64,000 bases of DNA from Lichenostomus cassidix (Eukaryota; Chordata; Aves; Passeriformes; Meliphagidae), in NCBI GenBank assembly GCA_008360975.2, contig CM039211.1, forward strand, positions 66,988,565 through 67,052,564, read 5' to 3'. Under the pieces are notes generated by a model that was given only the letters and a program-made list of their open reading frames with translations, searched no databases and was not told where the DNA came from. Position numbers and translations under genes: made by a program. Shown in pieces: positions 13,601 through 26,438 of this stretch (within the stretch, counting starts at the first letter, position 1; the number at the start of each line of letters is the position of its first letter).

Positions 13601-16600
13601 GAGAAGAAGGTTTAATCACACCAGGTGTTTCGGGGCTGTGGGCTGCTGGCAACCCCTTTGCTACAACTCAGCTCCCAGGTTAGACCAGTGCCAGAAAACA
13701 GCCATTCTGTGTCCCACATCACTACCCAGCCTGGAAGTACGAGCTCATTTTCAAAAAAGGAAGGATTTCCTATGAGTTATTTTAAATACTGGTTCTAGGA
13801 CTAGAAAACTGGGAGAAAGAGTTGAAGAGTACAAGTGAGACAATTGTTCTTTGTATAAGTTCATCTGACAAACTGTGTTTGACATAATAAATGGCACTGC
13901 TAGAAGTGTGTCTTGAACAGGGCTAGCATACTTAATATTTAAAGTGATGCTGTCAAGCATGGGTAGTTTGAATCCATAATGGAGGGTGCTTTTAAGAATT
14001 GGATTTTCATGTTTTGCTTACATTTTATTAAAGAAAAGCAAGTATCCTGGGTTTAGACTCTCTAGTAAATTGTAGCGCTGTATATATTTAAGTTCATTAA
14101 AAGAACATTTAACTGGTAGTTCCAAAACTCTTTGCAAATTCATGTCGAATTCCCAAGTTGGTTTTGACCATAAAAAGTTTGGGAGATTGGCGTTACAAAG
14201 CAGCTATGCCTTTTTTTTAGCTACTGACTTTCAGCCAGAACGTGAAAGACTCAAGTTCAGTTTCTTTTTCTGCCTGAATGCTTCGGCTGTCGGGTTGAAG
14301 TGTGGCTTAATGCAGCCTCTGATCCGTGGGGCAGGGGTTGAAGCAAAATGTGAGAGCAAAACCTTGGCATAGTTATTTCTGTGCAGGCAGATGTCATGTT
14401 TTTAGTTCCTCAGAGCTCATATAGTTGACTCGCATCTGCCTGTGTACAGAACAGCTATGATACACAACAGTAGTCCTTGAATTTGACTTTGGGTCCTTTG
14501 GGTTTCCTGTCCTTCACTGGAAGGGGATGATCAGCAACACAAGGAGGTGATCTTAGCTCCTTCGCTGGCAATGTTCTTTTTCTGTCTGCAATTAAACATT
14601 CCTGGGTAGCGGGAAGTTTCCATCTCCCTGTAAAGCAGAGTCACGACTGCTTTAGAGAAGGCTCTGGCTGCTTTGGGTCTCATTGACAAGGTGAATTGAA
14701 CCCTCTACAGCACATTCATCAGACCTAGAACTAGGCTGTAATCTCCTCTGCTTCAGGGCAGGGCAGATGGAGAACAGGAAAAGGGCAGGACTGAAGGAGG
14801 CAAAACACAGGGCCTGTTGTCTGCATTTACCTGGTTATGACCATCAGGTGGGAGATGGCCAGGATAATCTGGAGAGTTCTAAGGAAAAGCTTCATGTGAA
14901 ACTTCCTCTGTGCTATTGAGGAATGATAGCATCATGCCTGACTTGACAGTAAATTGCCTGGAGCATCTAATGGGTACTTCATTCCCAACCTGCTGCTTTT
15001 CTCACCTCACAGAAATCCTTTTTCACCATGAGGACAGTCAAGCATGGGAAAACTTTTCACAGGGAGGTCATGTCATCTCCAACCCTGAAGGTTTTGAAAA
15101 CCTGACTGAATAAATCTCTGAGCACCTCGGTCTGATCCCATAGCTGATGTGATGCTGCTTTGAGCAGGACTAGAAAGCTCCTGATGTCCTTTCCAGCTAA
15201 AGTAATTCTGTGATCCTGTTTCTGGTTAGGACTCTGGTTGTTTTTTTTTTAAGATGTCATATAGTTTCTGCACATTACCAAAAAAAGAAAGTTCTATCTA
15301 GTTACTCTTTTGGATTCTCAGCATAACCACAGCCAGATTTGCCAAGGTAGACTTAGGTGACTTGCATAAACTTGTATAAAGCAGTCCTCTGGTATGTCCC
15401 CTGGTAAACAAGAAAAACCCAATTGCTGCTTGATTTTCACTCCATTATAAATGTTCTTCTTTTTAAGTTTTAATTACTGCCTTTTCTTATTTCTCTGTAA
15501 TTCACCAACCCTTCTTGATTGAATTTAAAAACATATTAAAACTAATTTTTTCTCTGTTTGTATCTCTTACTGACTCCAGTGCGCAGACAGGGAGATTGGT
15601 TCTTTCACAGATGTGTTTCCTAACTTGCATTCCTCAATGCTGAATGATCTTCTAATATAGGCAAGGAGCTGATTTCTTGTACCTACTGTGTCCTAGCAAA
15701 ACATTAGGGCATTAGCACAGGGCACTGAAAGAGTGTACAAAGCAGAACCAAATTGAAGTATTTGTGGATGTGTTCATATGAGGTGACAAGCAGCTGCCAA
15801 GGTGGCTGTGCAACACCTCTGTTTCTTAGACCAATTTGAACTCTTCTTGGTGTTGGTCATGTCTCAACTAGCCTTTGGAAAAGGCACTTTTATCTTAGAT
15901 TGGCAGAGGGATTTTTTTCATCTGCGTTTTGGATTTTAATAGGATTTTCAGAAAGATATCATGACCCAGAGGCTGGTTGTCACACATGGGTCCCTTCCTG
16001 CTTCATGCCACAAATGTTGCAAGAAAACAGAAGGAAAAAAAAAGCAAATGAATCATCCCATTCCACATTTCTTCCTTTATGAATTCCATGGGTTTTTTCC
16101 CTGTAGAATGAGGGAATGGATTTGAATCAAATAAGATTAAAATCCATCCTGGAGGGTGGGGTTGACTATTTTAATAATGTGAAAAACAGTGTTTTGATCT
16201 TCTTATGAAGATTTTAGGGCAGAAAAGGAGGCAGTGGGCAGGTGTTCAAGACTGTTGAAGGTGTGGAGGTTGCCTTGGGAAAAAGAGAATGTTGGTCTGC
16301 AGCAAACTGATATGTTGTCTGCAGTCCAGAAAAAATAAATTCTCTTTCATGGTCCAAGAGTTTAGAACAAAGCTGATTGATCCAAACAAAACATGTAACA
16401 AGGTTACAGAACAAAACAAAAACTTTTCAAAGACGGGATGCAACAAAAGAGCAACATGTCAGACCTCACAGACCAGCTCTGTAATCCAGAGGCAGGATCA
16501 CAGAATTGTGAAAAATAAAGCAGAGAATATTTGAGGTCCTAAAAATGAAAACTCAGGAGTACATGACTTGTAAGTGGACATTATTGAAAAAACTATTATT

Positions 16601-19600
16601 CAAGACAGTCCTTCAAAGCCTCTGGGGTCTGCTGCATACAGATCCCTCTGACAGTCCAGCAGTGTTGAAGTAACCCTATTGATTTCAAGTGGTCCTCAGA
16701 GATTTCCAGAAAGTGCCCCCTGAGCACCATCTGCCCAGGCACTGACTTGTGCTTTTTTGCTTCACTTGGAGACTTTTAGCCTCCCTTGGAGGCTGTCAGA
16801 TGTACTTGGTGAACACAAACTCTCTCAGGGTGAAGCCTTGCCGTGTCCCCAGCACTTGGACTATTGTTAGATGTTGGTTGACCTTCATGAGGTCTGTTCT
16901 GTATGATCAGGTTTTGGAGCCAGCAGTAAATCCTAAGCACAGTTTTTCACAAGGTTAGCCAAAGGAAGCAGAGTGCATTTAACACTGCAAGTGAAGTACA
17001 AAAATCACTTCCCCAGCCATCGAGGCCTTCCCAGTGAGCAAAGTGTGTTGGGTTTAACCCCCAAATTTATTTGTCTATGTTACTGGAGTTTGCCATTGCA
17101 AAGCACCCTCTCCAGAGCAGACTCAGCAGGGATACCTCGTTGGAGGTCTTGTTTATTCCAACTCACTGCTTTTAAGCATGAAATGATAAAATTTACAGAA
17201 GAAAATAGTTTCTGGTGCTGGTTTGCAGGACAGTTCTCTCCAGAGGGATGTGGCAGAGCAATGGCTCTCCGTGCCTTTCCCACCAGACATTGCTGCAGGC
17301 ATGACACTGTCAGAGCAGTTCTGACAGTTTTGTCATAGTGTGGCCAGGAGGAGATGCAGCTTGATTTCCTTTATATTTTACTGGACCCTGGAGACCTGCT
17401 AGGAAGAAACCTTGTTTCTGTCATCTGGCTGAGTCAATATGACTTCAGGTGCCCAGGGAACAGATGCAGGAGATAGAGAATTGCTAGTTTGAGTTGTTTT
17501 TCTGTTTGTCCTCATTTTTTATCTCTGTGAGCTCCAAGTCAGGGCATGTCTCCTCAATCAGATTGTTTTGCTGGATTGTTTATTGGGTGATCAGAAAATG
17601 ATTATGACTCTCATTCTCCCAGTGCACACACTGCCCTAGGAGAAGCTGTGTTAAAGACAGCTCCTCAGATCTGATTTTGAGCACCCAGGTTTTGGCTTAA
17701 GTGCCATCCCTGGAAAGGACAAGGCTGTCAGTCCCTGGGCTTCCTCCATATGTCTAGTGAAGAGAAGTTAAAGTTTTTTATTCCCTGAAGCCTGGCACTG
17801 CCCTTCTGTTCACCTCACAAATCCAGCTGTTAGAAGCCACAAAGACCTGTTGAAAGCAAAGGGTATTTTCTGCCCCCTTTCCCTCTGCTCACAGCTTTTC
17901 CTTTTTCAGCACTGACTCTGCCAGCATCAGTAGGGTGGAGAGACTGTCCGGAAAGCTGAGTGTTAATGCTGTTTCTGTCTGGGTCTTGGCAAAAACCAGG
18001 CTCCTTCCAGCATAGTGTGTGAGAGAAAGAGATTCCAGACTTGAGTCACGGAACATGAGTGTGTCTTTGTGTACACACCACAGCTCCTCCATCCTCCCTG
18101 CACTTGCTTGAACTTCTTTCCTCAGGGGACCCAGTGCCTCATTCCCACTGTCTCCTGCAGACGTCCCAGTTCAGAGTGAGTTTCTGATGTCACTTCACAG
18201 TGAAGTTGTCTTAAGGACAGATAAACCTGTCACCTTTGTTTTCTGTCCCCAGGGTAATTTGAGATACAGTATGACCTAAAAGTTCCTAATGCTTGTGTGG
18301 AGAGAAATAATGAGGCAAGGAAAAAAGACAACAGTCTGTAGTGTTAGCCTGCATGCAGTTGATTGGCAATGGAAACCTGTGTTCTTGATTCAAATCAGAT
18401 TATGAACAAAAAATTAGATTCTTTTACAAGAATGCATAGCAAAAAGAAACACAAAGCAAGCTTGTATCTTTGCAAAGGCTCTCAGAAGCCTCAGCATGCC
18501 TTAAGATTACATTCCCTTGCTGTCATGTCTTTTGCCTTACATTGGAGTCTGCAGGATTTTGTTCCTTGCACAACCTGCCTGCCCCATCAGCAGCCATTCA
18601 GCATCTTCCCACTGTCATCTCCTCTTCCCTTTACCTCTGTTTGTCCACCCACCAGCACAACCTGACTGAAGAGCAGGCAGGTAGTTTCTTATAAAGTCTG
18701 TCCCTAATAGAACCTGACCTTTAAAAAGTCCTATATATATCTTGACCCTCTTCACTCCCCTTTTTCATCATTTAATTAAATCCATTTTCACTGTGCTTAA
18801 GTCTCTGAGTGTACAAAAGTTAAAGCCTGTTGTATATCTTTATTATTGAAAGATAATTCAAACTGAAATTATAACTAAGAGCAAATGTGCATCACTGAAA
18901 TACCCACCACTCTAGCTGCCTGTAGTCTTTATGCACAGTCTCTCTTTTGTCTTAATTTCCTCAGGCAAGCAACTGTGTCTTCTATACACACTCGTTCGTC
19001 CCTTAGCTCTGCTGCAATAAAGCCTTGCTTGCTGAGACCCTCAGGCTGTTTCTCTCCTCTTTTCTTCTACTCTTAAAACTGTCCTGTTCCTTTCATCTTA
19101 CCACAGCTCCAGTCAGGCAGCCAAACAGATAGCTGTACAACAGCAAACCTTGTGTTTGTATGCAGTTGGCAATTTTAGCTCTCAAATGTGCCATGTGAAG
19201 CTGAGCATGTGCTCACTGTGGCCCAACACAATACTTGACCCAAGGGGCACAAGAATTATGATAATTCTTGTATTGCTTTTGCATGTCTCCTTCCTTTTCT
19301 TGTAGAAATGCTTTAGAAAATCCTTAGCTAATGGTCTTTTGATAAGCAAATCCAAGCTGGATTTTTTTCCTCCCTTCCTTCAGTGCACACAGCTGGCCAT
19401 TCGGGAGGGAGGTAAAAATGTTGGTCTGCCAGAATTTCTGCCTCAGTGGTTCATTTAGAAGAGAGGGTCAGATAGCAGGGACGTGGCAGCTGCAGCATTG
19501 CCAGCAGTCTCATTTAGTGCTACGGTTTGAGAGCAGGCAGCTGGGAGGCAGAATCAGGAGCCTCCCCTGCCAGCTGTTTGGAGGAGGTGGGCCTGTTTGC

Positions 19601-21940
19601 CACTCAAAAGGCATGAGTCTCTGCAAGGTCAGCAGTGTGGAGTGGGGCGAGGGTCTCACATTCAGTCTTGGTTACACCAGCCTCCCGTTTGGCTAAACTC
19701 CTGTTTACAGTCCCCCAAAAAGCAGTGTTAATCCTGGCTCAGGCCAGCAGTGCTTTAGCACCCATCCCTTCTCCTTTGGGGCTGCCTGTGGTCCAGCAGT
19801 GAGTGGTGCTGCCGTGGCAGTGCCATAACCTCAGTCCTGAAGGGACATGCCAGCACTTGGTAGCTTGTGGCAGCCAACCTCTTCTGAGCATCACTGCACT
19901 ACCAACAAAGGGTACCAAAGCATGAAACACATCAGCATTAAAATACTAAACCACGACATAAACTCGCTGACATCGGAGTTCTGCATTGAGAATTGTCCTC
20001 ATTTTTCCCAGCACATTACTGCTCTCTTCAGTGTGAGTCAGGCTTTCCCTGAACCCCTTTGAGTTCTCCATGCCACTGGAACTGCTGCGCCTTGGAGTGA
20101 GGCTTCAGCTCAGCAGTGCACATGCCTGATTTCCAGCTGCAGGGCTCTGCAGTTTGGGAAGGCATCTGTCATCCTGCAGCCCTGCTTCCTCTCCTGCAGC
20201 CCTCAAAGCAGCTACAGCCAGAGCTTTGCCTTTCATCTTGTCTTTCAAGCCTCTTTCTCAGGGATTTCAGCAGGGACATGAGTTTTCTCTGGCCAGTCCT
20301 GTTTGCCACTAGAAGCATCGCTGTGTTTGTCACTAGTTCTTTTGGGAGAATGCAGCTGCCAGACCCTCAGCCCTGCACCTGTAAGGATGAGGACATTAAG
20401 GAACATGAAACATTTGATTGCCACCCCCTCTGCCATCCTCTGCTGTCTAACACCAATAGATACCAGCCCTGTCTGAGAAAGGAGTCAGGGGATTACTTGT
20501 GGATGGAAAAGATATAATAATTTATGATTGGGACTAATCCCTGAGCCCAATCCCAGTGTCTCTACCAAAGCAGGGGCCAAACTGGAGGAGGAAGATGACA
20601 GCACCCTGCCCTCTCAGGCAAGGCACCCTACAGGGAACAGATTGCAGCATACACTGAGCCCCATCCATCAGAGCATAAGCCACAGAACAAAGCCAGAGGT
20701 GAAGCCACAAGCCTTCTTTAAACTCTGCAAAGAGAAAGAGCAAAGGGGTTCCCACTCCCCTCTGAGGTGAGCCACTCACCCCAATCAAAATACCAAAATG
20801 ACAGGTCAGACCCCTTGAAACTGTACTTGTGAGGTCTCCAGCTGCCTTAGATAAACTCTGCCTCCCACCCCACCAGCTTCACAACTTCAGAAGAGAGGAG
20901 AAGAGAGGGGCAGGAGCCTTTGAGCCGCCCCAGGTGTAACAACCAGGCCACAATCCTGAGCTGTCCCCAAGGGCCACCATGCCCCAGTGACCTGGCAGCA
21001 GCCTCAGATGCCACCCAAACAGCTTTTGCAGGTACTTCTGGAGTTGGAAGGAGAAGTGTCAGGGCATGCCAAACACAACATCTCCAGCCCTGCCCCAAGA
21101 CAATAGAGGCCACTAGCCCTCTGAAACAGAATTCCTGCCAACCTAATTAATGAAAGCTTAATCAGCAGATTGGCTAATCATAAACTTATTAAATACCTAA
21201 TTGAACTCTGTGGCCATGTGTCAAATTTCCAGACTGAGGCAGCCCCGCTGAGGGAGGGATCAGGTCAGTAATCCTGTTAGGGGAGCAGGTTTGCTGTGTG
21301 GGATTTCTCTCCAGCTGAGCCAAATACCCACAACTGAGGCTCATGAATTGAATAGCAGGAAGAGGCACCCTGAGCTGTACATATCCTGTTCTCCTGCAGA
21401 GTTTCATAGTAAACATGCAATTCATCTAGTGAAACAATGCCTGAAAGTCCTCTTCTGGGGAGCAGAGTATTTGGAGGGTGACATGCCCTCCAAATACTCT
21501 GCTCACTAGTAACAATCTTTGTTTTCCAGGGTGGAAAACAGTAGTGTTACCCAGCCTAGTTGCTTGTCTCCATCTGCTTTCATGTTACTAGATAGAAAAT
21601 ACAGAATTTTCTTTGAAATGCATAGATTTGTAGAAACTAAATACAGCAGATGATAAAGCAGAGTGGATCAAATATATGACACCTTGCTGCTAAATAAAGC
21701 CAGAAATATGGCTTGGACTGTTAGCTGCAGTCCAGTCACAGTCAAAGAAAAGGCCAAGAGTCCTTTCCAAGTACAATGCTGGAGTCAGCAGGCTGTGAGT
21801 CCTTTCCAAGCTTATATGCTGCCTGTGGCATTAGCACTTAGGACTTTATTTGTTTTGCCTACTTGAGAGAACTCAACAAGTCATTCCAAGCAGGGGTATC
21901 TCCAGTCAGTGAAAGCTTTCCCAATGGCAACATGTTAAAA

Positions 21941-21974
<34 letters not shown>

Positions 21975-24900
21975 TTATAATTATTTTAAATCTGTAGTTT
22001 ATGTAGGCAATATAACACATCCTCTCTCCCAGTCTTTAGCACAAAAGCATGGACATTTAACTGAGTGTCTATGCAGTTCAAGCCTACTTATGTCAGACTC
22101 TACTCAAGTGGATTTTTGTACAAATACACGCTATATGATGATGTCCTGTGTAACCAAAGGCTGTGAGTATTCAGCTAAGCAAGTGTGTACTGTTACTCTC
22201 CTAAATACACATTACATTTAGTGCATGTATCAGTGACCTTAATGCTCCTTCACAGAAAATCAAAACTCATAATAAATGTGATGTAGGTGCTAAAATTACC
22301 TCTGTGTATCTGGTAGATTGTGCCTTTAGCATAAGAGATGTTTTAAATTAATTGAGCTATTTAATCGAAGAGAGTTGAATTACACTTAAAAGACTCCTTC
22401 TTTTGGTATTTTGTTAGTTTTTTTTCCTCTGTCACATCATTTAGCAGGGTCAAGCAAATGGCTTTGACTTAAACCTGTATTCAGTTGAATAAAAATAATG
22501 AGGGGGCATTTGCAGGAGTTATTTCCATGTCAAGTAAATTAATTCTCTTTGTCCCTTTAAAGTATGCTAAAGAAGGGAGTTGCTCCATTTTATGGATTAG
22601 GTTTCATAGAGATCAGTTTGTAAATTAAAACTTTTTAGCTGGGCTTGTCAGGATGGAAATGCTTCCCCAGGTATCTAGCTTTGTTCTTCTGGCTGGCAGG
22701 AAAAACATTCTTTGAAAAGTAAATGAAAACACCAAATAAGTCCCTTTCTGAAGGTAAATGTGGAAAATGGAAAAAAGAAATTACATTTAAATATTGCCAG
22801 TGCTGTTCATATATTCCAGTTTTGGCAGTGATAAATGAAATCCTTATATGCAGTATTTTGGAGCCATTAGGAATAAAAATCTCAATCCTTTAAAATTAAG
22901 TGAAAAAGCACATGCTGAATGAGAACAAAATAAATGCCCTTGTGAGGTGGGAGCAGCGACAATAGATACCTTTGAAATCAGTACAGAAAGGTGTTCAAAG
23001 ATGAAGAGAGATTAATTGCTGCCTGCTGCTACACTCTCACAACCTGTCTGAATAAAATGGCTGCAGAGACTGCTCGAGCAGAGGACTGGGAGCAGGAATC
23101 TCGGTTCTCTGCTCCCCTGCTGCCACAGATGCTCTACATGGCTTGAAGGTAAATCAGTTATATAGTTTCTGCCATCAGTAGAACACAACTTACTGTTTAA
23201 CAAAAATGATTCACCTTTGTGTTGTGCCATGAGGAGGTAAAATGCTCTGTTTGTTCAAAATAGCCTGTTTTCCCTAACATGTACAGCCATGAGGCTTGCA
23301 TTGCAGGAAAAAAAACTGCTCTCCTCTGGGACAAAACCCAATAGTGGGTAGAAGCAGAGTAGAAGCAGAGAAGCCATTCCTTCCCATAATCACTTGAGGG
23401 TTAGAAAAATGAGTTGTGGGGCTGGGATAGCATGGCTAAGGAACACAAAGCCACTTTTGGAGATGCGTGGTTTAAACAGATGATAGCTTTTTTTGGGACT
23501 GGAGCACTCCTTTACACATTCCCCTCTATGCTAAGGAATACTGTCATGTTTTGATGTGTGTCTTCTGAAGGGAAGTGCAAAATAACATCATCCAGGCCCT
23601 CAGAAACCTTTCAGTGACTTGGACAGTGTTCTAGCTGAGCATTACCTCAGAATGAGCCCTGCACTGCTGTGCATGCAGTGCTCTGGCTGCTGCTGGTAGT
23701 AGCTCCCATGCAAGAAGTTAAGGGCTGCATCCTTGAGCAATAGACACAAACATTAGCTTTGTAGTCCCTAGGTCATTTACCAGCTCTTGATCAGGCCTTC
23801 TTGGGAGCTGAAGGGAGGTTAAAACCACTCCCATTGGTGGTTGTGCCAGCTCTCAGCCATGCCAAAGGCACACAGCCACAGCCAGATGAAAAAAAAATAT
23901 GGAAATGCTGCTATTTGGATGTTTAAAACCTGGTCCAGGAGGGACCTTGAAGGACAGATTCATGCACCTTTTCTTTCTAGCCAGTTCACACAATTGGAGT
24001 TAGAAACTGGAAGGTAGTTCACTATTTTCCCCCAGTTTGGCTGGGTCAGAAAAATAATTGGCTTCAGCTAAGGATTCTGTGTCTCATCGACACTGGTAGT
24101 TGGATGATATAGTCTGACCCTTGCTATCTGAGCAGTCTTTTCTGGCACCAAGTGAAACAGTCCTTATTTAGATGGCCTGTCCTGAATAATCTGTGCTGAT
24201 GCCCAGCCTGTATCAGCTTGAAACCATATTCCCTGTATTCACAGCAGAGGACTGGCCACAGACAGATCCTTTTTGTTTCTACTACACCTGTTTAGTAAAA
24301 ACCACTTTTCTTTTGCCTTTGTTTTTCATGCAGGTAGGCACAGCCATCAGCTGCACTAATGCCACCCACATGGTCACACTTACACTCCAGGGAGCACAGA
24401 CCTCACTGGGATGAGCATGGCCCAATCACACAGCTTTCTTATACCCTCCTTTCCATGCAGCCTGCAGGCAAAGCCCATATTGGTGTACATACCCTGAAAT
24501 CCCATCCAAGCAGTGACAGTCCACACTGAAAAATACTCTCTGTCAGAGGTGAAAGGTGAGGTTTCAGTGTTAGCTAGATTCATGCTAATGTCCCCCAGCT
24601 AAGTGATGCAAGTGAACTGAAATCAAGATTTGTGCTTGAAGAAGCTGTAGACAGCACTTCATTCTTTCTCCCTCCATTTGCTCATGAATCTGTTCATCAT
24701 TCAGGAGAATTTGAGCAGACGTATCAATTTCATTTAGTGTGTAATTTAAATTCTCAGCTTACTTGAGAAATTAGAATTCATCAGGGAATCTCAGTCCTCA
24801 GCCTCAGAAACAATTTGACTGACTATGGAGGACAGAGAGAGAAATACATCTCAAAATCTCATCTCATAAATCTTGAAAATGAAAAAATGCAACTCTGTCA

Positions 24901-26407
24901 CAATGGATTAATTTTTCTTTGTCTTGCCACTGCAGCAGATCCCGTGGGTCCACAGTGCACTGTCCCCATAACAGGAAGCTCCTGGTCAGGCAAGTTCACA
25001 AGCAGTTGAGTTAATGAGTTCCAGCCAGCACCTCCAAGCAAAAAGACAGTCACCACATCCACCCCACAGTGCTAAGGAAGCAAATCAGCCTCATTTGCCA
25101 TGAAGTAGTGTTTGTGTCAGTCAGGTTGCCTCAGCTGAGGGGGCTGCAGGTAGTCAAGCACAGTGACACTGTGACAATGGCATCCTAAACCACTCTCCAC
25201 TCACCTCTGTCTGATCATAGCCAAACTCACCCACTATCCTGGGACAAATGGAAAATGTGGATTTGGGGTGTCTGATCCTCCAAATATCTCTTCAGCATAG
25301 TACAGTGTGATGCTGGCCAGATTCCTGGGCTGTCTGCTTTGTCTCACGTCACAAAAGGAGCAGTTCTGCAGGAGACTCAAGCATGACTACTTTTGGGATT
25401 TCTGGTTTGGGGAAGATAGTAGGCAAAACCAAGGCCACCCCTGCATAGCAACATACACTAAACAAACGGTTCAGCGTTTAATTTATTTTTAAAAAATAGA
25501 AAATGTTATTAAAACTCGTTATGATTTTCTTCAAATGCTGAAACCAGAGAAGTAATTTTAAGAATCCATTCAAGTCTGATATTTAGTTTAGACACATTCA
25601 TGTTAAGTCCATTCTGCTTTCCATGCTCCATTACTGTTTTCTCTCATCATAAAGCAGCTAGATAGATCCTGCCAGCTGAACAGGTAACCATTTTAGATTG
25701 CACTAAATCATCTCAAGCAGTGCTTGAAATCATTCATTAGGGCTGTGGGTGTTCCCTTGATCAGGGGAGAATTCAGCCCCTTTCATTTCATACATGACTT
25801 TCTCTAAAGGAGGCTCCCTGTGGGGGTGTGCATCACTTGTCAGCATGCAGTTATCTGTCCTTCCATCCTCTGACACATCTTGGATCAGGCTGGTGAAGAG
25901 ATGCTGGGACTGTTTGCTGAGTATTTGGCATGCTGAGCACCTTCTTATTGAGGACCTTTGCAGGCAACTATAATAGGAGACCATTGCCAGGCAGGACACA
26001 AAGCTGGGCCACTTACAGTCCTGATTGTGCCTGCAGTATGCATTTCCTTTGGTATTTTATATTTAGGTGTTATCCCTGACTTACTGAAAGCTCCATGGTC
26101 TCCTTTGGTCACCTGTAGAGCTTATCTTGAAGCAGCAGTTGGAGCAGATGCTGAATGGCTCAGATAGAGTCTGAGCAGCACATGCTGGTGTGGGGCTAGC
26201 ATGAAAACAGTGGTTTATTCTTTGAGCAGATGCATCTTTCCTCAAATAATTTTAATGCCATAAGGGACAAAGTGTCTCAAAGATGAAGTGACAAGGTGAA
26301 CAAGAAAGGAGGGGCAAGATGTAATGTGGTTGGCAGATCCAGACAAAAGGCTGTTCCCCATGCTGTTCAGAGCAGTATAGTTGTATCAAAAGGATCCTGG
26401 ACCCCCT

Positions 26408-26438
<31 letters not shown>

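Noticed and set aside
19014..19060. AATAAAGCCTTGCTTGCTG, resembling an LTR R-U5 region
   Set aside because: No TG/CA termini, TATA box or polypurine tract could be found around it, so it is left as unassigned intron sequence.
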